Shown one piece after another: positions 7,003 through 13,783 of a stretch of 25,545 bases of DNA (positions are counted from its first letter, which is position 1; each line of letters starts with the position of its first letter). The notes under the pieces were generated by a model. It searched no databases, was not told the origin of the DNA, and was given only the letters and a program-made list of their open reading frames with translations. This DNA is from Candidatus Uhrbacteria bacterium (GTDB lineage: Bacteria; Patescibacteriota; Patescibacteriia; UBA9934; UBA11717), in contig JABMPK010000012.1 in assembly GCA_013203725.1 (NCBI GenBank), positions 1 through 25,545 of the forward strand. Direction: 5' to 3'. A program made the position numbers and the translations under genes.

Positions 7003-8295
7003 ATGAAGACTAAAATTGAAAAACTCGTATTCGGCGGTCAGGCGTTGGGGCGAGATGAGGAGACGGGGAAGGTACTTTTTTTGTGGAATGCTTTGCCAGG
7101 GGAGGAGGTTGAGTTTGAAGTGACCAAGAAGAAGCGCGGAATTATTGAAGGGGTTGCGACTAAGGTGTTGAGCGCATCTCCGGATCGTGTTGAACCAAAA
7201 GAAGATTCATATCTTTCCACAAGCCCATGGCAGATGATGACGATGGAGGCCGAGGACCGATATAAGGTTGAAATTGGAAAGGAGACCTATAGCCGCGGTA
7301 TTTCAAACAAGACAGCGGAGGGGTCGTTTAACGAGCTCGAAATTGTGTCCGACCCAGACATGGCGTTTGGATATCGAAACAAAATGGAGTTCAGTTTTTA
7401 TACTAAGGACATAGACTCTCCAACACAGCTATGTTTCTTCGCCAGAGGACAACATACAAAAGTGCCTGTTGAAGGATCATTGTTAGCAGAGCCTGTCATA
7501 AATGAGGTAGCGAACGAGATTTTGGAGTGGTTGAATAATGAGGGAGTTAATCGGATTGACCTTAAGTCGCTCATCATCCGTTCTAACGGAAAAGGGGAGG
7601 CTATTGCAGCGTTATTTGTAACAAAGGGAGTCGAGATCAGCGAGTGGCATCCTTTGAGTGATTCGCTACTTGGGTTTCATGTATTCTTCTCGAATCCAAA
7701 GAGCCCAGCGTCTGTTCCAACAGAGCTTCTGTATAGCTCGGGTGCAAGTAGTCTTGTAATGGATGTTAAAACGACAAGCTTGCAGTTTGGTTTATTGAGC
7801 TTCTTCCAAGTTCATGTTCCTGTGTTTACAAAAGCCGTGGAAGACATGGCAACGTTTTTGGATCCAAAGTTAGATATCGTGGACTTTTATTCTGGTGTTG
7901 GGTCAATATCGCTTCCACTTTCAAAGTATTATAGACAAGCCGTACTCGTTGAAAGTAATGAAGAGGCGACTGAGTTCGCTCAACAGAATATTGCAGACAA
8001 CCAGATAGACAATGCCGTCGCTGTGTTGTCGACCGCTGAAGATGCTGTTGAATATATCTCGACAGATAAGATCCTGATTGTTGATCCTCCAAGAGCTGGG
8101 CTGCACAAGAAAGTCATAGATCGAATCTTGTTCAAGAAGCCTAAGAGAGTAATCTACCTGTCTTGCAACTTGTCTACACAGTCTCGGGACGTTGACCTGT
8201 TGTTAGAAGGTTACAGTATAGTCTTTTCCAAACTGTACAATTTTTTCCCACGTACACCACACATGGAAGGACTAGTGATTCTAGAACGTAGATAA
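7003..8295 (+). CDS. TrmA/RlmD-family RNA (uracil-C5)-methyltransferase
   Basis: The product (430 aa from this start) methylates C5 of uracil in tRNA or rRNA using SAM. The N-terminal segment KIEKLVFGGQALGR to about residue 55 is a TRAM-type RNA-binding domain. The C-terminal Rossmann domain has the SAM motif VDFYSGVGSISL, motif IVDPPRAGL, the nucleophile loop YLSCNLSTQSRDV with the catalytic Cys, and the closing FFPRTPHMEGLVIL. The Cys cluster that holds 4Fe-4S in RlmD is absent: the region after the TRAM domain reads SYLSTSPWQMM where RlmD has spaced Cys. Whether it targets rRNA or tRNA is open. I prefer ATG 7003 to 6976 because the TRAM motif starts there. A bidirectional terminator follows. 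Confidence 0.85.
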   Translation: MKTKIEKLVFGGQALGRDEETGKVLFLWNALPGEEVEFEVTKKKRGIIEGVATKVLSASPDRVEPKEDSYLSTSPWQMMTMEAEDRYKVEIGKETYSRGISNKTAEGSFNELEIVSDPDMAFGYRNKMEFSFYTKDIDSPTQLCFFARGQHTKVPVEGSLLAEPVINEVANEILEWLNNEGVNRIDLKSLIIRSNGKGEAIAALFVTKGVEISEWHPLSDSLLGFHVFFSNPKSPASVPTELLYSSGASSLVMDVKTTSLQFGLLSFFQVHVPVFTKAVEDMATFLDPKLDIVDFYSGVGSISLPLSKYYRQAVLVESNEEATEFAQQNIADNQIDNAVAVLSTAEDAVEYISTDKILIVDPPRAGLHKKVIDRILFKKPKRVIYLSCNLSTQSRDVDLLLEGYSIVFSKLYNFFPRTPHMEGLVILERR

Positions 8296-8302
8296 AAAAT
8301 TG

Positions 8303-8326
8303 GGCCCGCAGGAGTTCCTGCGGGCC
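8303..8326. terminator. Bidirectional intrinsic terminator
   Basis: GGCCCGCAGGA (8303-8313) and TCCTGCGGGCC (8316-8326) form an 11-bp stem. TTTCGTTT follows on the plus strand and an AATTTTTTA tract follows on the minus strand, so it can end both the methyltransferase gene and the convergent gene at 8333. Confidence 0.8.
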
Positions 8327-8332
8327 TTTCGT

Positions 8333-8959
8333 TTACCGACTCATCAGTTCTTGCTCGTACCTTCGCGAAGGCCTTGGGCTCTGCTTCGGCTTCTTCCACA
8401 GGCCGGCGAGCTTCTTCGCGGCAGTGTCCAGCATGCACTGGTGCTCGTAACCGAGACTGCCAAAGAACTCGATAGCTCGCAAGGAGTCAACGCCGTCCAG
8501 CATCGCGAAGACAGCCTTGTTGTTCTTGCGAGCCTCGCGCAACATCTCGTTGGCGCGATACACCTTGGCCATCTCGTAGAGCAGGGCGTTCTTGTTGCCC
8601 TTACGGATGCTGTCGAGTTTTGCGGCGGGTCCCGCGAGCAGACAGTCTCCAAAGTCCTTGCCACCGAGTGCTTGAAGCGCCTCGAACCTCTCCTGAAGAG
8701 CAATGGCTTTGCGCCAAGAAAGCTCTTCATCGGCCAACGGCCTTTGCGCATCTTCGAAGGCGGACATGTCAACCGACATCGACACCGCTCTTTGCCACTC
8801 CAGCTTCTGCTCCAAGGACATCCCCCCGTACAACTTCCGGGCACTCTTCAGGTCCAGATCGGTCTCGAACGTGTCGACGTCCGCTTCACCACCAGCCAGC
8901 ACAATCAGAATCAGCAACGCGTACCGCTCTTTCGAACTCAACACGAGTATCTGGGTCAT
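8333..8959 (-). CDS. GC-rich orphan protein, unknown function
   Basis: The 208-aa soluble protein is predicted largely helical. It starts MTQILVLSSKERYALLILIV, is rich in Ala, Leu, Lys and Glu, and ends with a basic tail (WKKPKQSPRPSRRYEQELMSR). It has two Cys (DCLLAGP and HQCMLDT) and no motif I recognise. By eye its GC content and GC-rich third positions exceed those of all neighbours. It has a strong Shine-Dalgarno site (AAGGAGGG, 4 nt before the ATG), unlike most genes here. With its own promoter and terminator it looks like a self-contained insert, possibly acquired by transfer. Several other-frame readings also stay open here, but only this one has the ribosome binding site. Confidence 0.7.
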   Translation of the reverse strand: MTQILVLSSKERYALLILIVLAGGEADVDTFETDLDLKSARKLYGGMSLEQKLEWQRAVSMSVDMSAFEDAQRPLADEELSWRKAIALQERFEALQALGGKDFGDCLLAGPAAKLDSIRKGNKNALLYEMAKVYRANEMLREARKNNKAVFAMLDGVDSLRAIEFFGSLGYEHQCMLDTAAKKLAGLWKKPKQSPRPSRRYEQELMSR

Positions 8960-8979
8960 GAAACCCTCCTTAGAGCGAG

Positions 8980-9008
8980 AGAATACATCAAATCGACAGA
9001 AAGGTCAA
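8980..9008 (-). promoter_or_regulatory. Promoter of the orphan gene
   Basis: On the minus strand: TTGACC (9008-9003), 17-nt spacer, TATTCT (8985-8980), then AAGGAGGG and the ATG at 8959. It overlaps the divergent dsbA-side promoter. Confidence 0.6.
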
Positions 9009-9021
9009 CGAATGCTATGAT
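8993..9021 (+). promoter_or_regulatory. Promoter of the DsbA-like/VKOR operon
   Basis: TCGACA (8993-8998), 17-nt spacer, TGcTATGAT with TATGAT at 9016-9021. The predicted leader of about 50 nt contains a small hairpin, GTGGGC (9047-9052) with GCCTAC (9057-9062). Confidence 0.6.
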
Positions 9022-9078
9022 TCCTTTATAAAAATTGATTGCTTGGGTGGGCGCACGCCTACGTAAGCTGGAAAATAT

Positions 9079-9954
9079 ATGGATGAAGAAAATAAGGATT
9101 CAATGGAGGGGATGAGTAAGAAGGAACGTAGAAATGCTATTAAAGAGGAACAAAAGGCTGCGGCTAAAGCTGAAAGTAGGTCAAAAATAATGCGTAGCGC
9201 ATCTATTTGGGTAGGCGCATTCTTGATACTTGGCCTTGGAACATGGGGACTCATAAAGATGAGCGGGCCACAGACAGAACAGCCTGCGTTGAGTACCACG
9301 GAGGTGGCAATTGGCGAGCAGGTAAAAGGTGCAGAGAATGCCGCGATTACGTTGATTGAGTACTCTGACTTCCAGTGCCCAGCATGCAAGCAGTACGCAC
9401 CGGTAGTTAAACAGGTTCTAGAGAACTACCCAGATGATGTACGATTTGTTTATCGCCACTATCCATTACGACAGATTCATGCGCAGGCTCAAATTGCAGC
9501 AGAAGCGGCAGAAGCTGCTGGTATGCAGGGAAGGTTCTTTGAGTTTCACGATTTAGTGTTCGACGGACAGGATTCTTGGATAGGATCTAATTCGAAAGCG
9601 GAAACTATTTTTGTGGGTTATGCAGAACAGTTGGGATTGGATTTAGAAAAGTTCAAATCTGACATGAAATCTGCTGCCGTTCGAGATAAAGTGAACAATG
9701 ACTACTCAAGTGGAACTCAATCAGGAATTACGGGAACGCCATCATTCTTCATGAATGGTCAGCGTATTCAGAACCCACGTGGGTTTGATCCTTTCCGGTT
9801 GTTGATTGACGCGGAACTTGATCGTATCGCCGCGTCTGCTGTTGTGCCTGATATTCAGATAGAAATAGCGCCGGACGTAGACGGGGAGAACGTTGTCGAG
9901 GCTAAGGACGAAGATGAATCTATAACAACTGAAGATGGAACCGACGAAGAATAA
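9079..9954 (+). CDS. Membrane-anchored DsbA-like thiol-disulfide oxidoreductase
   Basis: The 291-aa protein has a charged cytosolic N-terminus (MSKKERRNAIKEEQKAAAK), one membrane helix at about residues 43-61 and an exported thioredoxin-fold domain. The active site is CPAC (from about residue 100) in YSDFQCPACKQYAP, and the cis-Pro loop is TGTPSFFMNG. The layout matches DSBA/thioredoxin_4 proteins that introduce disulfides into exported proteins. The C-terminus is a long acidic tail (EDESITTEDGTDEE). The last 20 bp overlap the VKOR gene, whose product should re-oxidise it. The upstream promoter is shared by both genes. Confidence 0.9.
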   Translation: MDEENKDSMEGMSKKERRNAIKEEQKAAAKAESRSKIMRSASIWVGAFLILGLGTWGLIKMSGPQTEQPALSTTEVAIGEQVKGAENAAITLIEYSDFQCPACKQYAPVVKQVLENYPDDVRFVYRHYPLRQIHAQAQIAAEAAEAAGMQGRFFEFHDLVFDGQDSWIGSNSKAETIFVGYAEQLGLDLEKFKSDMKSAAVRDKVNNDYSSGTQSGITGTPSFFMNGQRIQNPRGFDPFRLLIDAELDRIAASAVVPDIQIEIAPDVDGENVVEAKDEDESITTEDGTDEE

Positions 9955-10381
9955 AATTCCAAAGTGGCTAGTCCCGGGGATGTTACTTGTTAGCTTCCTC
10001 GGGTTTCTTGACTCCTTGTATTTAACAATCCAGCACTATTCAGGGGAGGAGATTACATGCAACATTGTTCATGGATGTGAGATTGTAACGAACAGCGTGT
10101 ACTCAATGATAGGTCCAGTGCCGGTTGCGCTGCTAGGAGTTCTTTACTACCTAGCAATAATGCTAGCGGTCCTGATCTACTGGGACACCGGTCGTATTAA
10201 GATAATGAAACTAGCGGGCTTGATGACGACGGCAGGGTTTGTGATGTCGCTCTACTTCCTGGCGATACAAGCGTTCGTGCTCAATGCGTTTTGTCAGTAT
10301 TGCCTGGTGTCGGCGATGACATCAACGGTGCTATTCATACTGGGGATGAATGCGGTTTCTAAAATTCGTAAGATGGTATAA
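9935..10381 (+). CDS. VKOR-family quinone-linked disulfide-forming membrane protein
   Basis: The 148-aa protein has four membrane helices. Cys42 and Cys48 lie in ITCNIVHGCEIV, after the first helix, and the redox pair Cys120/Cys123 lies in NAFCQYCLVSA; both pairs are diagnostic of the vitamin K epoxide reductase family. In bacteria lacking DsbB these proteins pass electrons from DsbA to quinone. The 20-bp overlap with the DsbA-like gene supports a joint role in oxidative folding outside the cytoplasm. The stop TAA lies inside a TATAAT box for the next gene, and a terminator follows at once. Confidence 0.92.
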   Translation: MEPTKNKIPKWLVPGMLLVSFLGFLDSLYLTIQHYSGEEITCNIVHGCEIVTNSVYSMIGPVPVALLGVLYYLAIMLAVLIYWDTGRIKIMKLAGLMTTAGFVMSLYFLAIQAFVLNAFCQYCLVSAMTSTVLFILGMNAVSKIRKMV

Positions 10382-10382
10382 T
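10374..10382 (+). promoter_or_regulatory. Extended -10 promoter (TGgTATAAT) nested with a terminator
   Basis: TATAAT at 10377-10382 overlaps the VKOR stop codon. Transcription would start at about 10389, at the end of the 5' arm of the following terminator, so new transcripts would lack that arm. Confidence 0.45.
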
Positions 10383-10410
10383 AGGAGCATCTAATTGCTC
10401 TTATTTTTTT
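10381..10410 (+). terminator. Intrinsic terminator after VKOR
   Basis: ATAGGAGCA (10381-10389) pairs with TGCTCTTAT (10396-10404), with one G-U pair, over a 6-nt loop, followed by a T tract. Confidence 0.65.
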
Positions 10411-10416
10411 AACACT

Positions 10417-10665
10417 ATGCTTGAGTCTTTCCTGGCACACGGTGACACGGGTCTCGTTGTGCTCCGTTTCGCTGTAGGTTTTATTTTCCTTTACCACGGA
10501 ATCATTAAGTGGCAGATGCCTTCAATGAAGGGATCGATGCAAACTATGATGACGGTATTAAAGATAGTAGAACCAATAGCCGGAGTTTTGTTGATACTTG
10601 GAATCTACGGTCAGTTGATGGCGCTGATATTTGGCGTTCTTATGATTGGCGCTATTGGAATGTAG
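10417..10665 (+). CDS. DoxX-like membrane protein, portion before an in-frame UAG
   Basis: The 82-aa product reads LRFAVGFIFLYHGIIKW near its N-terminus, then VLKIVEPIAGVLLILGIYG and LMALIFGVLMIGAIGM. This is the pattern of DoxX-family small membrane proteins, with a helix carrying the HG...KW motif and two further helices. DoxX proteins are usually 120-150 aa with a fourth helix. Here the frame stops at TAG (10663-10665) just before that last part, which is present in the same frame downstream. DoxX proteins are linked to respiration or oxidative-stress complexes in some bacteria; the role here is unknown. Confidence 0.7.
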   Translation: MLESFLAHGDTGLVVLRFAVGFIFLYHGIIKWQMPSMKGSMQTMMTVLKIVEPIAGVLLILGIYGQLMALIFGVLMIGAIGM

Positions 10666-10785
10666 GTATCGAAATTGAAGACACCTTTTTCTTCAATGAA
10701 AGCTACAGGTTGGGAGTTTGATTTGATTCTACTTGCCGCGTCTCTGGTTCTGCTTACAAGCGGGGTAGGTTCTATCTCGCTCTAG
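10666..10785 (+). pseudogene. C-terminal remainder of the DoxX-like gene, in frame after UAG
   Basis: Continuing the frame after TAG gives VSKLKTPFSSMKATGWEFDL, then the hydrophobic ILLAASLVLLTSGVG, ending ISL and TAG at 10783-10785. This is the expected DoxX ending: a KTPF...GWEFDL loop followed by the final helix. The complete gene would be 122 codons plus stop, the usual family length. It has no start codon suited to separate expression. The next gene starts one base after its stop, as expected if the full gene was the operon member. Confidence 0.65.
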
Positions 10786-10786
10786 T

Positions 10787-10954
10787 ATGTACTACGCGGT
10801 GACACTACCAATTGTTGTGCTTCTTTCCATCGGATTTGGATTCTTGATGGCTAAGCAGTTCGAGTCAATCGGCACTGGTAAGGTGCTCGCAGCGTTCGGC
10901 TTCTGCTTTCTAGTAATGTTAGTTCTATTAATAAAATTCATTATAAACTTATAA
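10787..10954 (+). CDS. 55-aa two-helix membrane protein
   Basis: An ATG one base after the DoxX-frame stop opens MYYAVTLPIVVLLSIGFGFL, a helix, followed by MAKQFESIGTGKVLAAFG and a second helix (CFLVMLVLLIKFIINL), ending at TAA (10952-10954). The next ATG follows one base later. The tight spacing on both sides and the clean two-helix pattern support a real gene. The family is not recognised. Confidence 0.55.
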   Translation: MYYAVTLPIVVLLSIGFGFLMAKQFESIGTGKVLAAFGFCFLVMLVLLIKFIINL

Positions 10955-10955
10955 T

Positions 10956-12014
10956 ATGGCGAACCAGTTTCAAAGAGTTAATTCAGGATTTAACAGAATG
11001 GGACCATCTTCTGGACCTACTCGAATTAAAAAGAAGCCTGGATTTTTACAAAGTATAGTTGGAGTGCTTGTTGGAATAGTCCTAGTTCTCGGTTCGCCGT
11101 TTGCTATGTGGGCAGCTGGATCACAAAACACTGCAAAGGATTTTGCTAAAGCTGAAGCTGTTGACGCAACGTCGTCAGCCAGTGGATACATCGTTGTTAG
11201 AGGGGCGCCTTCCTACGCAACGGCAGACGGAGGATCGGCATGTTTCTTGAACCAGTGTATTACTGAGACAAAGAGCAACCAGACGCTTACAACATCAAAC
11301 GAGTTGATTTGTCGCCAAACAGTACAGAATACAGAGACACAACGTGTCATTGGACGTAATGGTGAGGAGTGTGACGCAGACACAGGAGAATGTGTTCCTT
11401 GTTGGGACGTGGAGAAGGATACATGGGAAGAGTTGTCTAGTACTACGCTGAACTACGACGTGAAGGTTGGTGCGTATACAGTTGAGGTAACAGACAATGC
11501 GATTTTGATTGATACAAAGGAGCAGATTGTAGAAGAAGACTTTGACTACGATGGCAAGGCGATTGAACGAACAGTGTACACATCGTTCATCATGCCATCT
11601 CAGTTGCTTGCTGCTGGTCAGTCCGATGGATCGACTATCTCAACATCAGCAAAGCGCGTATTCGTACTTTCAAACCTAGACAGAGAGGCAACGTTGCTAG
11701 AGCTTAAGGCACAGGACCGTGCTAACAAGTTTGCACTTTGGGGTGTTGCGTTCTTCATGTTGTTCATTGGATTCGCGATGATGTTTGGCCCACTTGAATG
11801 GCTCGGACGATTTGCAGGTAAGATTCCTGGAATTGGACCAATGTTACGAGAAGGTTCAAAGGGAATGATTGCAGGAATTTCATTCTTGCTCGCGCTCGTA
11901 CTCTGGATTATTGAATGGTTCTTTATCTCAATACTTCAGAACGTTTGGTTGGCAGCTGGTGCGATCTTGATTATCGCTGGAGTTGCATACTGGATGTCTA
12001 AGAGGAAGAAGTAA
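10956..12014 (+). CDS. TMEM43-like membrane protein
   Basis: The 352-aa protein has a membrane helix at about residues 29-53 (FLQSIVGVLVGIVLVLGSPF). A large, probably exported domain (about 55-255) follows, with several Cys (ACFLNQCITE, ELICRQT, EECDADTGECVPCWD). C-terminal helices start at WGVAFFMLFIGFAMMFGPL, then a GKIPGIGPMLREGSKG loop and three more hydrophobic segments. One N-terminal helix, an extracytoplasmic domain and a C-terminal helix cluster with a FGPL...IP turn match the TMEM43/LUMA family. Its bacterial role is unknown. The Cys cluster fits with the DsbA/VKOR pair encoded just upstream, but that link is inference. Confidence 0.7.
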   Translation: MANQFQRVNSGFNRMGPSSGPTRIKKKPGFLQSIVGVLVGIVLVLGSPFAMWAAGSQNTAKDFAKAEAVDATSSASGYIVVRGAPSYATADGGSACFLNQCITETKSNQTLTTSNELICRQTVQNTETQRVIGRNGEECDADTGECVPCWDVEKDTWEELSSTTLNYDVKVGAYTVEVTDNAILIDTKEQIVEEDFDYDGKAIERTVYTSFIMPSQLLAAGQSDGSTISTSAKRVFVLSNLDREATLLELKAQDRANKFALWGVAFFMLFIGFAMMFGPLEWLGRFAGKIPGIGPMLREGSKGMIAGISFLLALVLWIIEWFFISILQNVWLAAGAILIIAGVAYWMSKRKK

Positions 12015-12025
12015 AAGTTACAAAC

Positions 12026-12086
12026 AAAAAACCAGCTTATCACCTTCTACGCATAAAGCTACGAAGGTCAGGCAAGCTGGTTTTTT
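12026..12086. terminator. Bidirectional terminator shared by convergent genes
   Basis: AAAAAACCAGCTT (12026-12038) pairs with AAGCTGGTTTTTT (12074-12086), with an inner ACCTTC/GAAGGT pair. Each strand ends in a T tract. The right arm is also the last coding part of the convergent pseudouridine synthase gene. Confidence 0.75.
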
Positions 12087-12757
12087 AATTCTTGAAGTTC
12101 AACTTTCGTTAGGTGTCTCCAGCTACCAGGACTTAGGTGGCCAAGCTTTATATTCATGATCCGTGTTCGCTTTAGCGTCTTAACATGGAATCCAAGTTTC
12201 TGCACCATCTTACGAATCTGTCGGTTACGACCTTCAGTAAGTGTGATTTTAAATGCCGTCTTGTTCTGCCGCTTTGTTTTTGTAGGGGATGTTTGCCGCC
12301 CCTCAATACGCGCTCCATTCGCAAGTTGTTTCAGAAACTCGTTGGACACTTCTCGGTCTGCGTGGACGAGATATTCTTTTTCGTGTCCAGAAGCGGGTCT
12401 CAGAATCTTGTTCACAATGTCGCCGTCATTTGTCAGCAAGAGTAACCCAGAAGAATCCTTGTCCAATCGTCCAACAGGGAAGACATGACCTTTAAGATCA
12501 AGAGCTTCTGCGATGTTGTTTTTAACCGAACGATTCAAAGTAACTTCAACTCCACGCGGCTTATGGTAAGCAATATAAATCTGATCGGTTTCAGGGTTCA
12601 CTGCCTGACCGTCAACAATAACAACATCCTCATCTTCGACTGAGTCTCCAAGTTTTGCGACCTTGCCGTTGATTGAAACTTTTCCGTCTTCAATCAGGCG
12701 GTCAGACGCACGTCGGGACGCTACTCCGTGTGCTGCAATGTATTTGTTGATACGCAT
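12068..12757 (-). CDS. RsuA/RluB-family pseudouridine synthase
   Basis: The enzyme isomerises a specific uridine in rRNA. The product (229 aa from this start) opens MRINKYIAAHGVASRRASDR, an S4 RNA-binding domain (about residues 1-60). The catalytic domain follows with GRLDKDSSGLLLLTNDGDIV, which contains the catalytic Asp, and GRNRQIRKMVQKLGF near the C-terminus, both typical of the RsuA/RluB/RluE group. The exact rRNA target cannot be told. I set the start at 12757 rather than 12769 because family members begin at the S4 motif and the likely -10 box (12778-12773) would start transcription downstream of the earlier ATG. The last codons overlap the terminator stem. Confidence 0.88.
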   Translation of the reverse strand: MRINKYIAAHGVASRRASDRLIEDGKVSINGKVAKLGDSVEDEDVVIVDGQAVNPETDQIYIAYHKPRGVEVTLNRSVKNNIAEALDLKGHVFPVGRLDKDSSGLLLLTNDGDIVNKILRPASGHEKEYLVHADREVSNEFLKQLANGARIEGRQTSPTKTKRQNKTAFKITLTEGRNRQIRKMVQKLGFHVKTLKRTRIMNIKLGHLSPGSWRHLTKVELQELKNQLA

Positions 12758-12768
12758 ATGTACGGCCA

Positions 12769-12778
12769 TGATATACTA
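12769..12778. promoter_or_regulatory. Overlapping divergent -10 elements
   Basis: Plus strand: TGaTATACT with TATACT at 12772-12777, for the kinase at 12816; GGGGAAAGAG lies between as a possible ribosome binding site. Minus strand: TAGTAT at 12778-12773 for the pseudouridine synthase, placing its transcription start at about 12766. Confidence 0.45.
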
Positions 12779-12815
12779 GTACTGTAATAAGGGGAAAGAG
12801 AAAGCCACAAACATT

Positions 12816-13736
12816 ATGAGCTACATTCTCGGAATAGACATTGGTGGCACTAAAATCCACCTTCGCGCACGCCCACAAAAGGGTCGTGATATTAATCTTA
12901 TCGTCCCTTCAATTGGGCATATAGATGAGATCGGTTCTGCCAGTCTTATACGTGATCTTGCACGGCATGTCAAGGTATTAGGTGGAAAAATGCGTGGAAA
13001 CGAGCGAATTGAGGCTATTTGTATCGGGATGGCTGGATTGGACACGCCGAAGGACTATCGTGATGTTTTGCGAGAGTTAAACAAGCAATCATGGTGGAAA
13101 CAGGCGGATCCAAACCGCCGGATACTTGTAAACGATATTGTTATTGGTGTAAGAGCTGGTACAGATGAGAAGGATGCTATGGCGGTTATTTCCGGAACTG
13201 GTTCAAATGGTTGCGCGTTTCAAGATGGTGAACAGTTTTGCGTTTCCGGAAAAGGTCATCTTTTAGCAGACGAGGGCAGTGGTTACGCGATTGGTTTGGC
13301 AGGATTGAAGGCGGCGACTAGGGCGGAGGATGGACGTGGGCCAAAGACCAAGATACTGCAGAGACTTTTGAAAAAATATAAGGTGAACGAGATTGGGGAA
13401 GTTTCGGAAAAGCTTGAAGCTAAGAACACAAAGATGCAGATCGGCGCATTGAACGACGTTGTAGAAAAGGCGGCTGAGTCTGGGGATCGGGTTGCACGCG
13501 GTATCATAAAGGATGCGGCGGACGAGCTTATTTTGATGGTTACTACTTTGAGGAAACGAGCATTGAAACGGAAGGCGTCTGTCGACGTAGTATTAGTTGG
13601 AGGCACAATCAATAATAACAAGCCATTGCTGCGAGAGTTCTTACGAAAAGCTCGCAAACACAGATGGATGAATCCTATTTCCTTGGTCGACGATCCTGTG
13701 TCTGGCGCGATTAAGATGGCAGAAGAAACACGGTAA
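12816..13736 (+). CDS. BadF/BadG/NAGK-type sugar kinase or ATPase
   Basis: The 306-aa protein has the ASKHA (actin/hexokinase) fold. It has phosphate-1 loop LGIDIGGTKIHLRA at residues 4-17, GMAGLDTPKD, phosphate-2 loop VISGTGSNGCAF, LLADEGSGYAIGL and the adenosine-loop-like VVLVGGTINNNKPLL. These motifs fit the BadF/BadG/BcrA/BcrD family, which includes N-acetylglucosamine kinase. Amino-sugar phosphorylation is the likeliest activity, but the substrate is not fixed by the sequence. It is transcribed divergently from the pseudouridine synthase gene. Its TAA stop lies in the loop of a terminator. Confidence 0.8.
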   Translation: MSYILGIDIGGTKIHLRARPQKGRDINLIVPSIGHIDEIGSASLIRDLARHVKVLGGKMRGNERIEAICIGMAGLDTPKDYRDVLRELNKQSWWKQADPNRRILVNDIVIGVRAGTDEKDAMAVISGTGSNGCAFQDGEQFCVSGKGHLLADEGSGYAIGLAGLKAATRAEDGRGPKTKILQRLLKKYKVNEIGEVSEKLEAKNTKMQIGALNDVVEKAAESGDRVARGIIKDAADELILMVTTLRKRALKRKASVDVVLVGGTINNNKPLLREFLRKARKHRWMNPISLVDDPVSGAIKMAEETR

Positions 13737-13750
13737 TTTCGCCGTGTTTT
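13726..13750 (+). terminator. Intrinsic terminator overlapping the kinase stop codon
   Basis: AAACACGG (13726-13733) pairs with CCGTGTTT (13742-13749) over an 8-nt loop containing the stop codon, followed by TTTGTTTT. Confidence 0.75.
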
Positions 13751-13757
13751 TGTTTTG

Positions 13758-13766
13758 TGCTAAGAT
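13758..13766 (+). promoter_or_regulatory. Extended -10 promoter (TGcTAAGAT) of the aminopeptidase gene
   Basis: TAAGAT at 13761-13766 is preceded by TG. It lies directly after the previous terminator and 17 nt before the ATG at 13784. Confidence 0.35.
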
Positions 13767-13783
13767 CGAAAGAATATTAGCCC

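Noticed and set aside
8300..9031. Long open frames on the plus strand and in a second minus frame opposite the GC-rich gene
   Set aside because: High GC content removes stop codons in several frames. Only the minus frame 8333-8959 has a Shine-Dalgarno site and a promoter at the right distance; the others begin in a terminator or inside the gene and have Arg/Ser/Pro-rich shadow composition.
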